Of a stretch of 64,000 bases of DNA, positions 1-9,140 are shown piece after piece. Below the pieces are notes generated by a model. That model saw only the letters and a program-made list of their open reading frames with translations, was not told where the DNA came from and did not search any database. A program made the position numbers and the translations under genes. The stretch spans positions 64,480,241 through 64,544,240 of the forward strand of contig NC_134400.1 in NCBI RefSeq assembly GCF_050003625.1. Direction: 5' to 3'. This stretch comes from Haematobia irritans. Taxonomy: Eukaryota > Arthropoda > Insecta > Diptera > Muscidae. The stretch's first letter is position 1. The number at the start of each line of letters is the position of its first letter.

Positions 1-545
1 CAATTTTATAAAACAGCAAAAAATGCAGCTTTCCGCACAAAATACCTCGAAACGAATTTTACGAATAGATTGCAAAAGCTTTAATTCACAATTTAGCACA
101 GTTTTCAGTACCAACTAAGCGGTTGGTATTTTTAATTTTATGTGGAACAATGCAACAAGAGAACTTGGAGCCTCATTTTGAAGTGTTTTCGACAAAATCC
201 TCTTTATTATTCTTATGCGGCGTTCCCAAGCATCTCCACAGCTTGAATTTTTAGGGCAATTAAAAATCCGTTCGATCTTTTTGTTAGCAACTTCGTCGTT
301 TACTCTGTCAATGTCAATAAGCCATTCATATCGCTTCAGAAGCTGGTCCCGTTGTCACTTCTAATTCTTACGGGAATTCCCCGTCTGTTAAAAAAATCCT
401 TTGACACAAAATAAAGGCATCGGTTGACAAATCATGTGCAAGTTCAATATGGGCAGCTCTAACCGTTAAGCATGTAAAGACTACTGCCCATATTTTTTCC
501 TTCTACGACCAATAGAAACATTGACCGGGCCGCTGTGACAACCTC
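1..545 (-). pseudogene. Bel/Pao integrase 3' remnant
   Basis: Read on the minus strand, this is a diverged copy of the integrase end and downstream sequence that also lies on the plus strand at about 35.28-35.78 kb. It holds the integrase core start, the GRRREK segment and the region around the second catalytic aspartate, with frameshifts and stops throughout. Integrase inserts retroelement cDNA into chromosomes; this copy cannot be functional. The window edge truncates it. It gives a third local sample of the family found at 18.5 and 34.4 kb. Confidence 0.7.
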
Positions 546-802
546 CTGCATAAGGATTTTGAATTTGGCGTAACGGCCAAATTCTTGTCCAATGCTAAGC
601 GGATCCGGTACGGTGGTCAAGACTGCGGCTTAGCTCGCCGGATGGGGTGGTTCTTTCCGCTTTACCAGTTGCACAATTAAATTTATTTATTAGTACCGGT
701 TGTTTCGTATGACCAGAGCTGGGAGTGGCAAAAAGCTTTAAACAGCAATTATGCTTATACAGTCCTGGTGTTATTCTTGTGTATTCTCAATGAGAGAAAA
801 TA
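546..802. other. Unassigned sequence
   Basis: No coding potential or recognisable repeat. It lies between the Bel/Pao remnant and the mariner insertion; the last two bases are the TA target of mariner. Confidence 0.5.
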
Positions 803-2037
803 CGAGGGCAGTTCGGAAATTTCTTAGCCTAGCACAAAAAGCGCGGTAGAAACAGAAAAAAGTTAAGGGTTTTGGAAACTTCTCTGTTGTGAACACATGT
901 TAAATTTTGTTTCGATCTGGCAACTCCTTCATATAGAAAAAGGTGTTCAAAAAAGACGCATCCGCAATTTTTTTACAATGGAAAAATTAGAAATGCGTGC
1001 TGTCATTAAATATTTACATTAAAAGGTTTATACGGACAAGAAATTCATAATGATATGGTGAATGTTTTAGGTGAAAGTGCTCCTTCATATGCAATAGTAA
1101 AAAATTGGGTTGCTGAATTTAAACGTGGTCGTATTAGCATGGAAGATGAACCACGTAGTGGACGTCCAAAAACAGCAACAACAACAGAAATTGTAGCCAA
1201 AGTGCATGATATGGTATTAAATGATGGACGAATAAAAGTGCGTGAAATTGCTAATATCATTGGCATCTCAAACGATCGAGTCCATTTAATTTTGCATGAA
1301 GAACTACAGATGGAAAAGATTTCTGCAAGATGGGTGCCGCATTTGTTAACAGTCGATCAAAAACGCATAAGAATGAACATTTGGAAAATGGATTTTAAGC
1401 GTCGTTTCATAACTGTTGATGAGACATGGATCCACCACTATACTCCAGAGACAAAAGAACAATCCAAACAATGGACTGAAGCTGGAGGAAATACCCCAAA
1501 GAAGGCAAAAACAATTCAATCGGCTGTTAAGGTTATGGCAACGGTTTTTTGAGACTTCAAAGGTATTTTATTGATTGACTATCTGCAAAAGGGTAAAACA
1601 ATAAATTCAAAGTACTATTGCAACCTTTTGGATCAATTAAATGTACAAATTCGAGAAAAACGTCCTAGCTTAAAACACAAAAAATAATTTTTCATCAAGA
1701 CAACGCACTAGCGCACAAGAGTGTTTTATCAATGGCTAAAATCGACGAATTAAAGTACGAGTTGCTTGACCACCCACCTTATTCTCCTGATTTAGTTCCC
1801 AGTGTATTTTACTTGTTCAAAAATCTAAAAAAAATTCCTTGTTGGCAAGAGTTTTACCTTAAATGAAGATGCAATTACAGTTGTAAACCACTATTTTGAA
1901 AACCTTGAGGAAAACTATTTTAATCAAGGGATAGAATTGCTAGAAAACCGTTGGATAATATTGAAAAATAAAAATATTTTTGAAAAACTAACTATTCTCT
2001 TTCAATGATAGGCTACGAAGTTTCCGAACCGCCCTCG
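803..2037 (+). mobile_element. mariner DNA transposon, inactive
   Basis: Terminal inverted repeats are visible: the left end reads CGAGGGCAGTTCGGAAATTT and the right end is its imperfect complement (TTTCCGAACCGCCCTCG). The element is flanked by TA at 801-802 and 2038-2039, the target duplication of Tc1/mariner transposons. Its length of about 1.24 kb is close to the usual 1.3 kb. The interior is a broken transposase. The inverted repeats could still be bound by a transposase supplied in trans. Confidence 0.92.
978..2007 (+). pseudogene. mariner transposase pseudogene
   Basis: The family enzyme cuts and pastes the element with a D,D34D catalytic triad. The start is the ATG at 978 (MEKLEMRAV). 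A frameshift follows about 40 bases later, then a long open stretch (1055-1552) with the DNA-binding region (SYAIVKNWVAEFKRG, SGRPKT) and the first catalytic motif VDETWIHHY. About ten codons are missing before that motif. A TGA stands where the family has Trp (1551-1553), and another frameshift lies near 1685. The QDNA motif survives, but the last motif reads YSPDLVPSVFYLF, so the third catalytic Asp is Val. Inactive on several independent grounds. Confidence 0.9.
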
Positions 2038-2039
2038 TA

Positions 2040-2949
2040 CTAATATGCATGCATTTGTGTTGCTCACTCACCAGATGGTACAGGGATGAGACGTCGCATA
2101 TTCCAGATCTGAGCTATTGTCGAATTGTTTGAGACACTTTGTCTCAAAGACTTGCTTATCTACTTTGTTTACATTTGACTTTAACTACATCATTCCGCGG
2201 GAGGGAATAGATGTTGTTTCTCTCCATGGACGCCCGCCCCATATGACATATTTCGTCATCCATGGTATTTTTACTGCCATGTTTAAAAATACCCCAAATT
2301 TCATATTGCCTTTACATTATTCGACCGTTACTTCTTCAGCCTATTTAAACAAATCTAACACATATTAGTAATTTTTAAGGAAGAAATCACATTATTTATT
2401 ATTATTAATGATATCTATATAAATGATTATTTTAAATGAAATATTAATAATATTTTTTTATCAATCTTAAGGTGTATTTATATGCTATATATGTAAGAAT
2501 AGTTTTAATAATAGTGTGTTTGTAGTAATGATATATATTGTTATGAGTGTTTTTTTATTTATTAATTTTTATGAAACCAATTATTGCAAAATTTCATAAA
2601 TATTTAAATAAAAGGAAATATCATAAAAATATTGAATATTATTGACAAACAATATATATTTTTGGGAATTTGTGCGATGTATATATTATGAAATTTTACA
2701 ATATGCACCTATTGTATTTAATATTTTGGGCAGATTTTTAAATTATATTTTTTTGTTGATTTTAAGTAATCTTTGTTTTTTTGTGATAGTCTTATTGTCT
2801 TTTTTGTATATGTATTTTTTTATTTTATCAAAATATACATATTTTTTTATTTATTTAGTGTAAATTAATTTACACAAAATATAATAAGTAACATTAGGAC
2901 TGGTTGCCAGGACCTTCACCTAAAATATTTAATAATTGTTTATTGCTAT
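2040..2949. other. AT-rich non-coding stretch
   Basis: Very AT-rich sequence without a credible gene. A short perfect hairpin (TTTGAGACA / TGTCTCAAA, 3-base loop) lies near 2130-2150. The last four bases (CTAT, 2946-2949) are the left target duplication of the gypsy element that follows. Confidence 0.5.
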
Positions 2950-3543
2950 TGTTACGAATTTGATAATTATAGATATAAGTTTATTTAAATTAGTTTTCGT
3001 TAATTTAAAATTGTAACGATAAAATTTCGCTATCACTTGTTGGAATCATCTATTCATTTTCTAGTATTTTCCTGAATTTCTTTTATGTTTGCTTACCGAA
3101 ATGTTAGTTCTTACTCTCTCATAGAATAACAACCCCTTTGCTTTGTTATTTTGCATTCTCATTTCATCTCATTGTATATTGTCATTGTTTTTGTTCTTGT
3201 AGTAATGCGAGCGCATATCTATGTGAGTGTGTATGTGTTTGGCAGCCACCAGATGAATGACTTAATGGTCGTAGATCCTTCTAGCATTGTCTAAGAATGT
3301 TCTGGCGTTGCCAGAATATTGTAGTGCTACCAAAATGTTCTCGAATTGCCACACCGTCATATATAAAAGCGCTCGCATGCTGCTAACGAATGAGTCTTAA
3401 TTAAAGCGTCAAACGAATAACTTCAGTGTGAACGAATCGTAAAGTGTGAAGTCATAGTAAATAAATTGTAGATTGTCGTTATTTAAAAGAACTGTGTTTT
3501 AATTGTCCGGTAATTAAAAACGCCTAAATATAAAAACGTAACA
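2950..3543 (+). repeat. 5' LTR of gypsy copy 1
   Basis: 594 bp, starting TGTTACGAATTTG and ending AACGTAACA. It carries a TATA-like box TATATAAAAG (3360-3369) and an AATAAA signal (3460-3465), so transcription probably starts about 25-30 bases after the TATA box. By eye identical to the 3' LTR. Confidence 0.95.
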
Positions 3544-3545
3544 AT

Positions 3546-3563
3546 TGGTGTCAGAAGTGGGAT
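3546..3563 (+). other. Primer-binding site (tRNA-Leu type)
   Basis: TGGTGTCAGAAGTGGGAT lies two bases after the 5' LTR. It is complementary to the 3' end of an insect tRNA-Leu (…CCCACTTCTGACA plus CCA, from memory), the primer for minus-strand DNA synthesis. Confidence 0.8.
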
Positions 3564-3582
3564 AACGAAAAAAAAATCTACA

Positions 3583-4950
3583 ATGAAGTTTAATGAGCTT
3601 CGAGTGGAAGACTTAAAAAAGGAATTGAGCAAACTGGAGCTGCCGACAACAGGCAATAAGGCCCAGCTTCAAAAGCGTCTACTGGAAGAGTTTGAACGGC
3701 GTAATATGGACATTGCGACGCATGAGTTTGATTATAAGGAAGACATTGATGAATCAATACTCGCCAATACAAGCAGTGTAGAAACTCCATCTGTGGCTTC
3801 GAGTGTTGTGGATTACACATCAATGCTCAATGTTTTGAGCAAAATGATGGAAGCAAATTCTAGAAAAATGGAAGAAAAATTCGACGAAAATTCTAGAAAA
3901 ATCATGGATGAGAATTCTAGAAAATTGGAAGAAAAATTCGACGAAAATTCAAAAAAGATGGACGAAAATTCTAGAATTCTCAATGAAAAACTACAACAAA
4001 TTTCTGAAGGCATGGAAAAACGTGTGGACCATATAGAAAATCAAATTGTGGAATTGGATAAGAAAGTTCTTTCTGTGGATGAGAAAATTATGGTTCATGA
4101 TGAGAAGTTTCTGCACATCGAGAAAAAAATGTCAGAGCTGGAAATTAAAGGTGGTCCAGTGCGCGTCATCGAGGGCTCAAAAATCAAAACTCCTGTTTTC
4201 GATGGCTCAACGTCATTTGATGTCTTCAAATTCCAATTCGAAATGGTTGCTTGTAGAAATTTGTGGAATGACGATGATAAAGCAATTGAACTTCTATTGG
4301 CATTAAAGGGCAATGCTGCTGATGTGATACAAAGCATTCCCGCTGCTTCTAGAAATAACTATAATGAAGTAATAGCGGCACTCCAACGCAAGTATGGCGG
4401 AGAGCATAAGCAGGACATCTTCAGAATGGAATTGAGAGGAAGAATCCAGAAATCGAACGAAACCCTACAAGATTTCGCAACAGAAGTTGAGCGGCTAGTG
4501 CTTTTGACATACCCAGGTGAGAGTCATCCTCTTGTGGACCGCATCAAGATTGAGACCTTCGTCAATGGAATTCGAGACCCAGATATAAAATGTGCAACAT
4601 ATGCGTCACAAAAGGCTACATTCGCTGAAACAGTTACATTCGCACTTGCACAGGAGACTGCAAGATTGCTAGCGCGGCCTCAAATTCACAAGGTACGTAA
4701 AGTAGAGACAGAGTGTGACGAACCAAAGTCCGTTATTGAGTCGATGAAAGAGGCCATGAAGCAGGCAATGCAAGAAATGAAGCAAGAGGCAAATAAATCC
4801 CGGATCAAATGCTATAACTGTGATAAGCCGGGACATCTAGCTCGAGAATGCAAAGCACGACGCAAACGGTCAAGGTCCACATCACCATCTCCATTAAACA
4901 ATAGCCATAAGAAGGTGACCCCACAGTCAAGTGAGTCACCTTTAAACTAA
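3583..4950 (+). CDS. gag: Gag of gypsy copy 1, with SAP-like domain
   Basis: Intact 455-residue Gag, the structural protein that packages element RNA in virus-like particles. Residues about 5-37 match the SAP DNA-binding motif (LRVEDLKKELSKLEL, then GNKAQLQKRLLEEF). Residues about 90-190 are a charged, coiled-coil-like stretch built on repeats of 'ENSRK' and 'EEKFDENS'. A capsid-like domain (PVFDGSTSFDVFKFQFE onward) follows, and one CCHC zinc knuckle (CYNCDKPGHLAREC) near residue 407. Translation ends at TAA 4948-4950, directly after a frameshift heptamer. The ATG at 3583 is the first after the primer site. The SAP motif is unusual in Gag and suggests chromatin or DNA contact (inference). 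Confidence 0.93.
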   Translation: MKFNELRVEDLKKELSKLELPTTGNKAQLQKRLLEEFERRNMDIATHEFDYKEDIDESILANTSSVETPSVASSVVDYTSMLNVLSKMMEANSRKMEEKFDENSRKIMDENSRKLEEKFDENSKKMDENSRILNEKLQQISEGMEKRVDHIENQIVELDKKVLSVDEKIMVHDEKFLHIEKKMSELEIKGGPVRVIEGSKIKTPVFDGSTSFDVFKFQFEMVACRNLWNDDDKAIELLLALKGNAADVIQSIPAASRNNYNEVIAALQRKYGGEHKQDIFRMELRGRIQKSNETLQDFATEVERLVLLTYPGESHPLVDRIKIETFVNGIRDPDIKCATYASQKATFAETVTFALAQETARLLARPQIHKVRKVETECDEPKSVIESMKEAMKQAMQEMKQEANKSRIKCYNCDKPGHLARECKARRKRSRSTSPSPLNNSHKKVTPQSSESPLN

Positions 4951-5000
4951 ATCGAGCTAGTTCAGCGGGGCAAGAGCTGGCTCCCACAGACGATGGCCCC
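4941..5000 (+). promoter_or_regulatory. Programmed -1 ribosomal frameshift signal
   Basis: The slippery heptamer T TTA AAC (4941-4947) sits in the gag frame directly before the gag stop. The pol frame is open from 4935, so the overlap is only 4935-4950. After a 6-base spacer, GAGCTAG (4954-4960) can pair with CTGGCTC (4977-4983), with one G-U pair. Loop bases GGGGC (4967-4971) can pair with GCCCC (4996-5000), giving an H-type pseudoknot. Heptamer, spacer and both stems are retained in the decayed copy (minus strand, 44131-44137 and neighbouring bases). U UUA AAC is a well-known efficient -1 site. Confidence 0.85.
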
Positions 5001-8000
5001 ACCATCTCCATAGCAATAGTTCAACAGAAAAATAACAATTTAACTATTGTGGGTGTTATTAATGGCGACAAGCGTACTTTGACGTTGGATACTGGTGCAT
5101 CAAAGTCTATCATTAGATCTGATTTAGTAAAAGGAAAAGTTACACCACTGATTGGAGTCAAGCTACGCACGGCTACAGGGGAACCCGCAACCGTATATGG
5201 AAAGGTCGCCGTAAAATTAACTATTGCTAACAAATCCGTTACTTATGATTTCATTGTGGCCGATATAGTAGACGAAGTTATAATTGGAGCGGATTTCATG
5301 ATTGCTTTTGGCCTCAATCTGGATATGAAGCGTCGTGTAATGACATGGTGCGATGCCGAAATAACGGTAAACGTGGGATACGACGAGAATACACCTGTCA
5401 GACGTTTGACAACGAGCCAGTCAGAGTCTATACCACCGAATGCCGAAGCAATTATATGGGTTTCTATGAATGGAGATTGTGAAGTCGGCCAATTGTGGGT
5501 TGTTGAACCAGCAGAAAACAAAAGCAACAACATCTTGATAGCAAATGCCCTGGTAACACCGAACGAAGAGAGACTAATACCAGTTCGGGTCTTGAACTTG
5601 TCTGACAATCATGAGCAAATTGTAAAATTTTCTGATATTGGAAAATGTACACCAGCCGAGGCAATAGTCAATTTGGAAGGCAACTCATCAAAGACACATG
5701 GAGCAGTGAGAAAACACTTAGAAGGGTATTTCGAGGCTTGGACACGTCATCTATCGCCGTCAGAGAGAAATAAAGCCAAGCAATTGTTGTGGAAAAACGC
5801 CTCTGCTTTTGCTTCTGAAAAGGGAAATCAAGGAAGAACATCTGTAGTGAAACATGAAATTAAAACCGCAGAAGAAAGGCCCATAAAACAGGCACCACGA
5901 AGTGTTCCCCTGGCAAAAAGAGGCGAAGTTCAAAAGCTCATAAAGGAAATGGCGGAGAGTGGAGTGATCGAGCCATCATCAAGTCCTTGGTGTTCCCCAG
6001 TTGTGCTGGTCAAAAAGAAAGATGGAAGTACCCGATTCTGCGTGGACTACAGAAAACTGAATGATGTCACCAAAAAGGACAGTTATCCGCTTCCACGCAT
6101 TGATGACACGTTGGACACACTAGCCGGAACAACATGGTTTTCTACGCTTGATTTGCAGAGTGGATATTGGCAAGTAGAGATCGCCGAGAAAGACAAGGAA
6201 AAGACGGCTTTTGGCGTTAATGGCGGTCTCTGGCAATTCAATGTAATGCCGTTCGGGCTCTGCAACGCTCCGGCTACCTTCGAAAGATTGATGGAGCGTG
6301 TACTGAAGGGGTTGCACTGGAAGTCGTGCTTGATATACTTGGACGACATCATAGTGATGGGCAAAACATTTGACGAGCACCTTAAGAACTTGAAAGACGT
6401 TATCCAGCAATTGTCAGCCGCTGGTCTACGCCTTAACGCAAAGAAATGCTCCCTTTTCCAGCGGGAAGTTAAATACCTGGGTCATCATGTGACTGCAGAG
6501 GGCATATCCACCGATGAAGACAAAATCCAAGCTGTCAGAGATTGGCCACGACCCCGAAATCTCCACGAATTAAGAAGTTTCCTTGGGTTATGTACATATT
6601 ACCGACGATTCGTCCCAAACTTCGCCAGCATCGCCGCTAGTCTCCATAAATTGACGCAAAAAGGTCAGAAGTTCCAGTGGAGCGACGAACAGGAGGATTC
6701 ATTCCAACATTTACAAGAACTTTTATGTTCAGCTCCTGTTCTAGCGTATCCTATTCCGGGCGAAAAATTTGTTTTGGATACAGATGCTAGCGCGCATGGT
6801 ATTGGAGGTGTGCTATCCCAACAGATAGACGGCAAGGAGAAGGTCATCGGATATTTCAGCCGAACGTTGTCCAAGCCCGAAAAGAACTACTGTGTAACGC
6901 GACGAGAGCTGCTAGCCGTCATAGAGGGCGTAAAACATTATCATAAATATTTGTATGGACAACACTTCTTGCTCAGGACTGATCACACAGCTCTACGATG
7001 GTTGCTCCAATTCAAGAATCCGGAAGCTCAACTGGCACGTTGGATCGAGAGGCTCCAAAGCTATGATTTCAGTATCGAGCATAGAAAAGGTGGAAAACAC
7101 GGTAACGCTGACGCTTTGTCACGTCGACCTTGCAGTATAGAATGCAAGCACTGCTCGAAAGCTGAACATAAGGAGGAGATTGTTGATATTCGGCTGTTAC
7201 ACATCGAATCTGGAGTGGACTGGCCAACAGAACAGCGTAAAGATCCCATTTTGAACAAAATTATTTCGGCAAAGGAAGAGAACAAGAAGCCCAGTAAGAA
7301 AGACATAGCAGCCGAAAGTCCACTTATGAAATCATACTGGGCTCAATGGGATAGTTTAGTTCTAGTCAATGGATCCCTGCAACGTAAATGGGAAAGCGAA
7401 GATGGCAAGAGCAGCCGAAATTTGATCATCGTTCCAGATTCCAAAATAAGAGACGTTTTGGCGGAGTTCCATAATGGTCCCAGTGGAGGTCATCTGGGAA
7501 TAACCAAAACCGCCGAGAAAGTGAAGCAACGATTCTACTGGGTTGGATGCCAGAAATCAATTGCTGAATGGGTAGCCAATTGCGAGAAGTGCATGAAGGC
7601 GAAAGGTCCAACAAGGAAAAGTCGAGGTCCTATGCAAGAATATAGACCAGGAGCCCCGTTTGAAAGAATAGCAATGGACGTGGCAGGCCCTTTCCCAGTA
7701 AGTGATTCTGGAAACCGTTATGTCCTTGTGGTCATGGATTACTTCAGCAAATGGCCGGAGGTGTATGCAATTCCAAACCAAGAGGCAAAAACGATTGTGG
7801 ATGTGGTCAACAAAAACTGGATATGTCGCTACGGTGTGCCGTCCGAGATTCACTCAGACCAGGGAAGAAATTTTGAATCGGCCATATTCAAAGAGATGTG
7901 TGAATCCCTTGGTATCAAGAAAACGAGGACTACACCATTACATCCACAATCCGATGGCATGGTAGAAAGATTTAATCGCACTCTGGAGGAACATCTTCGA

Positions 8001-8531
8001 AAAGTAGTGGACAACGGCCAGAGGGACTGGGACGAGCATATACCAAAGTTTTTGCTGTCGTATAGATCTGCCATTCATGATTCCACCTCTCGAACACCGG
8101 CCAATGTTCTATTCGGAACTGAGTTGAAGTTGCCTGGAGATCTGATATTCGGCGCTAAACCTAATGAGCTCGCCATGGAAGAAAACAGAAACGACATCCC
8201 AAACACTTTCGGTGAAGTTCACGAATCAGTGCGCAACAAAATAAAAATGGTCAGCAACAGAATGAAGGCGAGATACGATCGTGCTGTAAATACTGAGGGC
8301 TTCCAAGAAGAAGAATTGGTTCTGCTATTTAACCCGCAACGAAAGAAAGGATTGTGTCCTAAACTGCAAACACAGTGGGAAGGCCCATACAAAATCATCA
8401 AGAAGATCAATGATGTTGTATACCGGATTCAGAAGGACGACAGCCCTAGATCAAAGATGAAAGTTGTACATCTGGAACGATTGGCTCCTTACGGAACAGG
8501 TTCTGTGCCTGTTCGGGACGAACAGGCTTAA
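4947..8531 (+). CDS. pol: Pol polyprotein of gypsy copy 1 (Gag-Pol by -1 frameshift)
   Basis: An intact frame of about 1,190 codons with no good ATG at its start; the open frame begins at 4935, so expression by -1 frameshifting from gag is expected. Order of domains: aspartic protease (LDTGAS, 5085-5102), reverse transcriptase (FCVDYRKLND, then YLDD near 6337), RNase H (LDTDAS near 6775), integrase zinc domain (H-x3-H…C-x2-C: EFHNGPSGGHLG…NCEKC), and integrase core with a D,D35E triad (MDVAGPF, HSDQGRNF, MVERFN). It ends with a GPY/F-type module (WEGPYKIIKKINDVVYRI). All catalytic residues checked are present, so the element may be autonomous. Confidence 0.95.
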   Translation, partial: LNRASSAGQELAPTDDGPTISIAIVQQKNNNLTIVGVINGDKRTLTLDTGASKSIIRSDLVKGKVTPLIGVKLRTATGEPATVYGKVAVKLTIANKSVTYDFIVADIVDEVIIGADFMIAFGLNLDMKRRVMTWCDAEITVNVGYDENTPVRRLTTSQSESIPPNAEAIIWVSMNGDCEVGQLWVVEPAENKSNNILIANALVTPNEERLIPVRVLNLSDNHEQIVKFSDIGKCTPAEAIVNLEGNSSKTHGAVRKHLEGYFEAWTRHLSPSERNKAKQLLWKNASAFASEKGNQGRTSVVKHEIKTAEERPIKQAPRSVPLAKRGEVQKLIKEMAESGVIEPSSSPWCSPVVLVKKKDGSTRFCVDYRKLNDVTKKDSYPLPRIDDTLDTLAGTTWFSTLDLQSGYWQVEIAEKDKEKTAFGVNGGLWQFNVMPFGLCNAPATFERLMERVLKGLHWKSCLIYLDDIIVMGKTFDEHLKNLKDVIQQLSAAGLRLNAKKCSLFQREVKYLGHHVTAEGISTDEDKIQAVRDWPRPRNLHELRSFLGLCTYYRRFVPNFASIAASLHKLTQKGQKFQWSDEQEDSFQHLQELLCSAPVLAYPIPGEKFVLDTDASAHGIGGVLSQQIDGKEKVIGYFSRTLSKPEKNYCVTRRELLAVIEGVKHYHKYLYGQHFLLRTDHTALRWLLQFKNPEAQLARWIERLQSYDFSIEHRKGGKHGNADALSRRPCSIECKHCSKAEHKEEIVDIRLLHIESGVDWPTEQRKDPILNKIISAKEENKKPSKKDIAAESPLMKSYWAQWDSLVLVNGSLQRKWESEDGKSSRNLIIVPDSKIRDVLAEFHNGPSGGHLGITKTAEKVKQRFYWVGCQKSIAEWVANCEKCMKAKGPTRKSRGPMQEYRPGAPFERIAMDVAGPFPVSDSGNRYVLVVMDYFSKWPEVYAIPNQEAKTIVDVVNKNWICRYGVPSEIHSDQGRNFESAIFKEMCESLGIKKTRTTPLHPQSDGMVERFNRTLEEHLRKVVDNGQRDWDEHIPKFLLSYRSAIHDSTSRTPANVLFGTELKLPGDLIFGAKPNELAMEENRNDIPNTFGEVHESVRNKIKMVSNRMKARYDRAVNTEGFQEEELVLLFNPQRKKGLCPKLQTQWEGPYKIIKKINDVVYRIQKDDSPRSKMKVVHLERLAPYGTGSVPVRDEQA

Positions 8532-8542
8532 GCGGGAGGCAG
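8530..8542 (+). other. Polypurine tract of gypsy copy 1
   Basis: AAGCGGGAGGCAG lies directly before the 3' LTR and overlaps the pol stop codon. It is the expected primer site for plus-strand DNA synthesis. Confidence 0.8.
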
Positions 8543-9136
8543 TGTTACGAATTTGATAATTATAGATATAAGTTTATTTAAATTAGTTTTCGTTAATTTA
8601 AAATTGTAACGATAAAATTTCGCTATCACTTGTTGGAATCATCTATTCATTTTCTAGTATTTTCCTGAATTTCTTTTATGTTTGCTTACCGAAATGTTAG
8701 TTCTTACTCTCTCATAGAATAACAACCCCTTTGCTTTGTTATTTTGCATTCTCATTTCATCTCATTGTATATTGTCATTGTTTTTGTTCTTGTAGTAATG
8801 CGAGCGCATATCTATGTGAGTGTGTATGTGTTTGGCAGCCACCAGATGAATGACTTAATGGTCGTAGATCCTTCTAGCATTGTCTAAGAATGTTCTGGCG
8901 TTGCCAGAATATTGTAGTGCTACCAAAATGTTCTCGAATTGCCACACCGTCATATATAAAAGCGCTCGCATGCTGCTAACGAATGAGTCTTAATTAAAGC
9001 GTCAAACGAATAACTTCAGTGTGAACGAATCGTAAAGTGTGAAGTCATAGTAAATAAATTGTAGATTGTCGTTATTTAAAAGAACTGTGTTTTAATTGTC
9101 CGGTAATTAAAAACGCCTAAATATAAAAACGTAACA
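8543..9136 (+). repeat. 3' LTR of gypsy copy 1
   Basis: 594 bp, by eye identical to the 5' LTR, followed by the CTAT target duplication (9137-9140). TATA-like box at 8953-8962. Confidence 0.95.
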
Positions 9137-9140
9137 CTAT

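Larger units (their letters stand above)
2950..9136 (+). mobile_element. Full-length Ty3/gypsy LTR retrotransposon, copy 1
   Basis: A structurally complete 6,187-bp element: 594-bp LTRs beginning TG and ending CA, a tRNA-Leu primer-binding site, gag, pol in the -1 frame, a purine-rich tract before the 3' LTR, and a 4-bp target duplication CTAT (2946-2949 and 9137-9140). By eye the two LTRs are identical, so insertion was recent. Domain order protease-RT-RNase H-integrase is that of Ty3/gypsy (Metaviridae). There is no envelope gene and no chromodomain. I do not assign a named clade. A decayed relative lies on the minus strand at 39.76-45.24 kb. Confidence 0.96.

Noticed and set aside
2642..2863. 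Hydrophobic 73-codon frame suggesting a membrane protein
   Set aside because: Phe/Tyr/Leu/Ile richness follows from T-rich DNA; no conservation or expression signal is visible.
5049..5051. GTG as the start codon of pol
   Set aside because: The frame is open upstream to 4935 and overlaps gag with a slippery heptamer; GTG is not a usual eukaryotic start.
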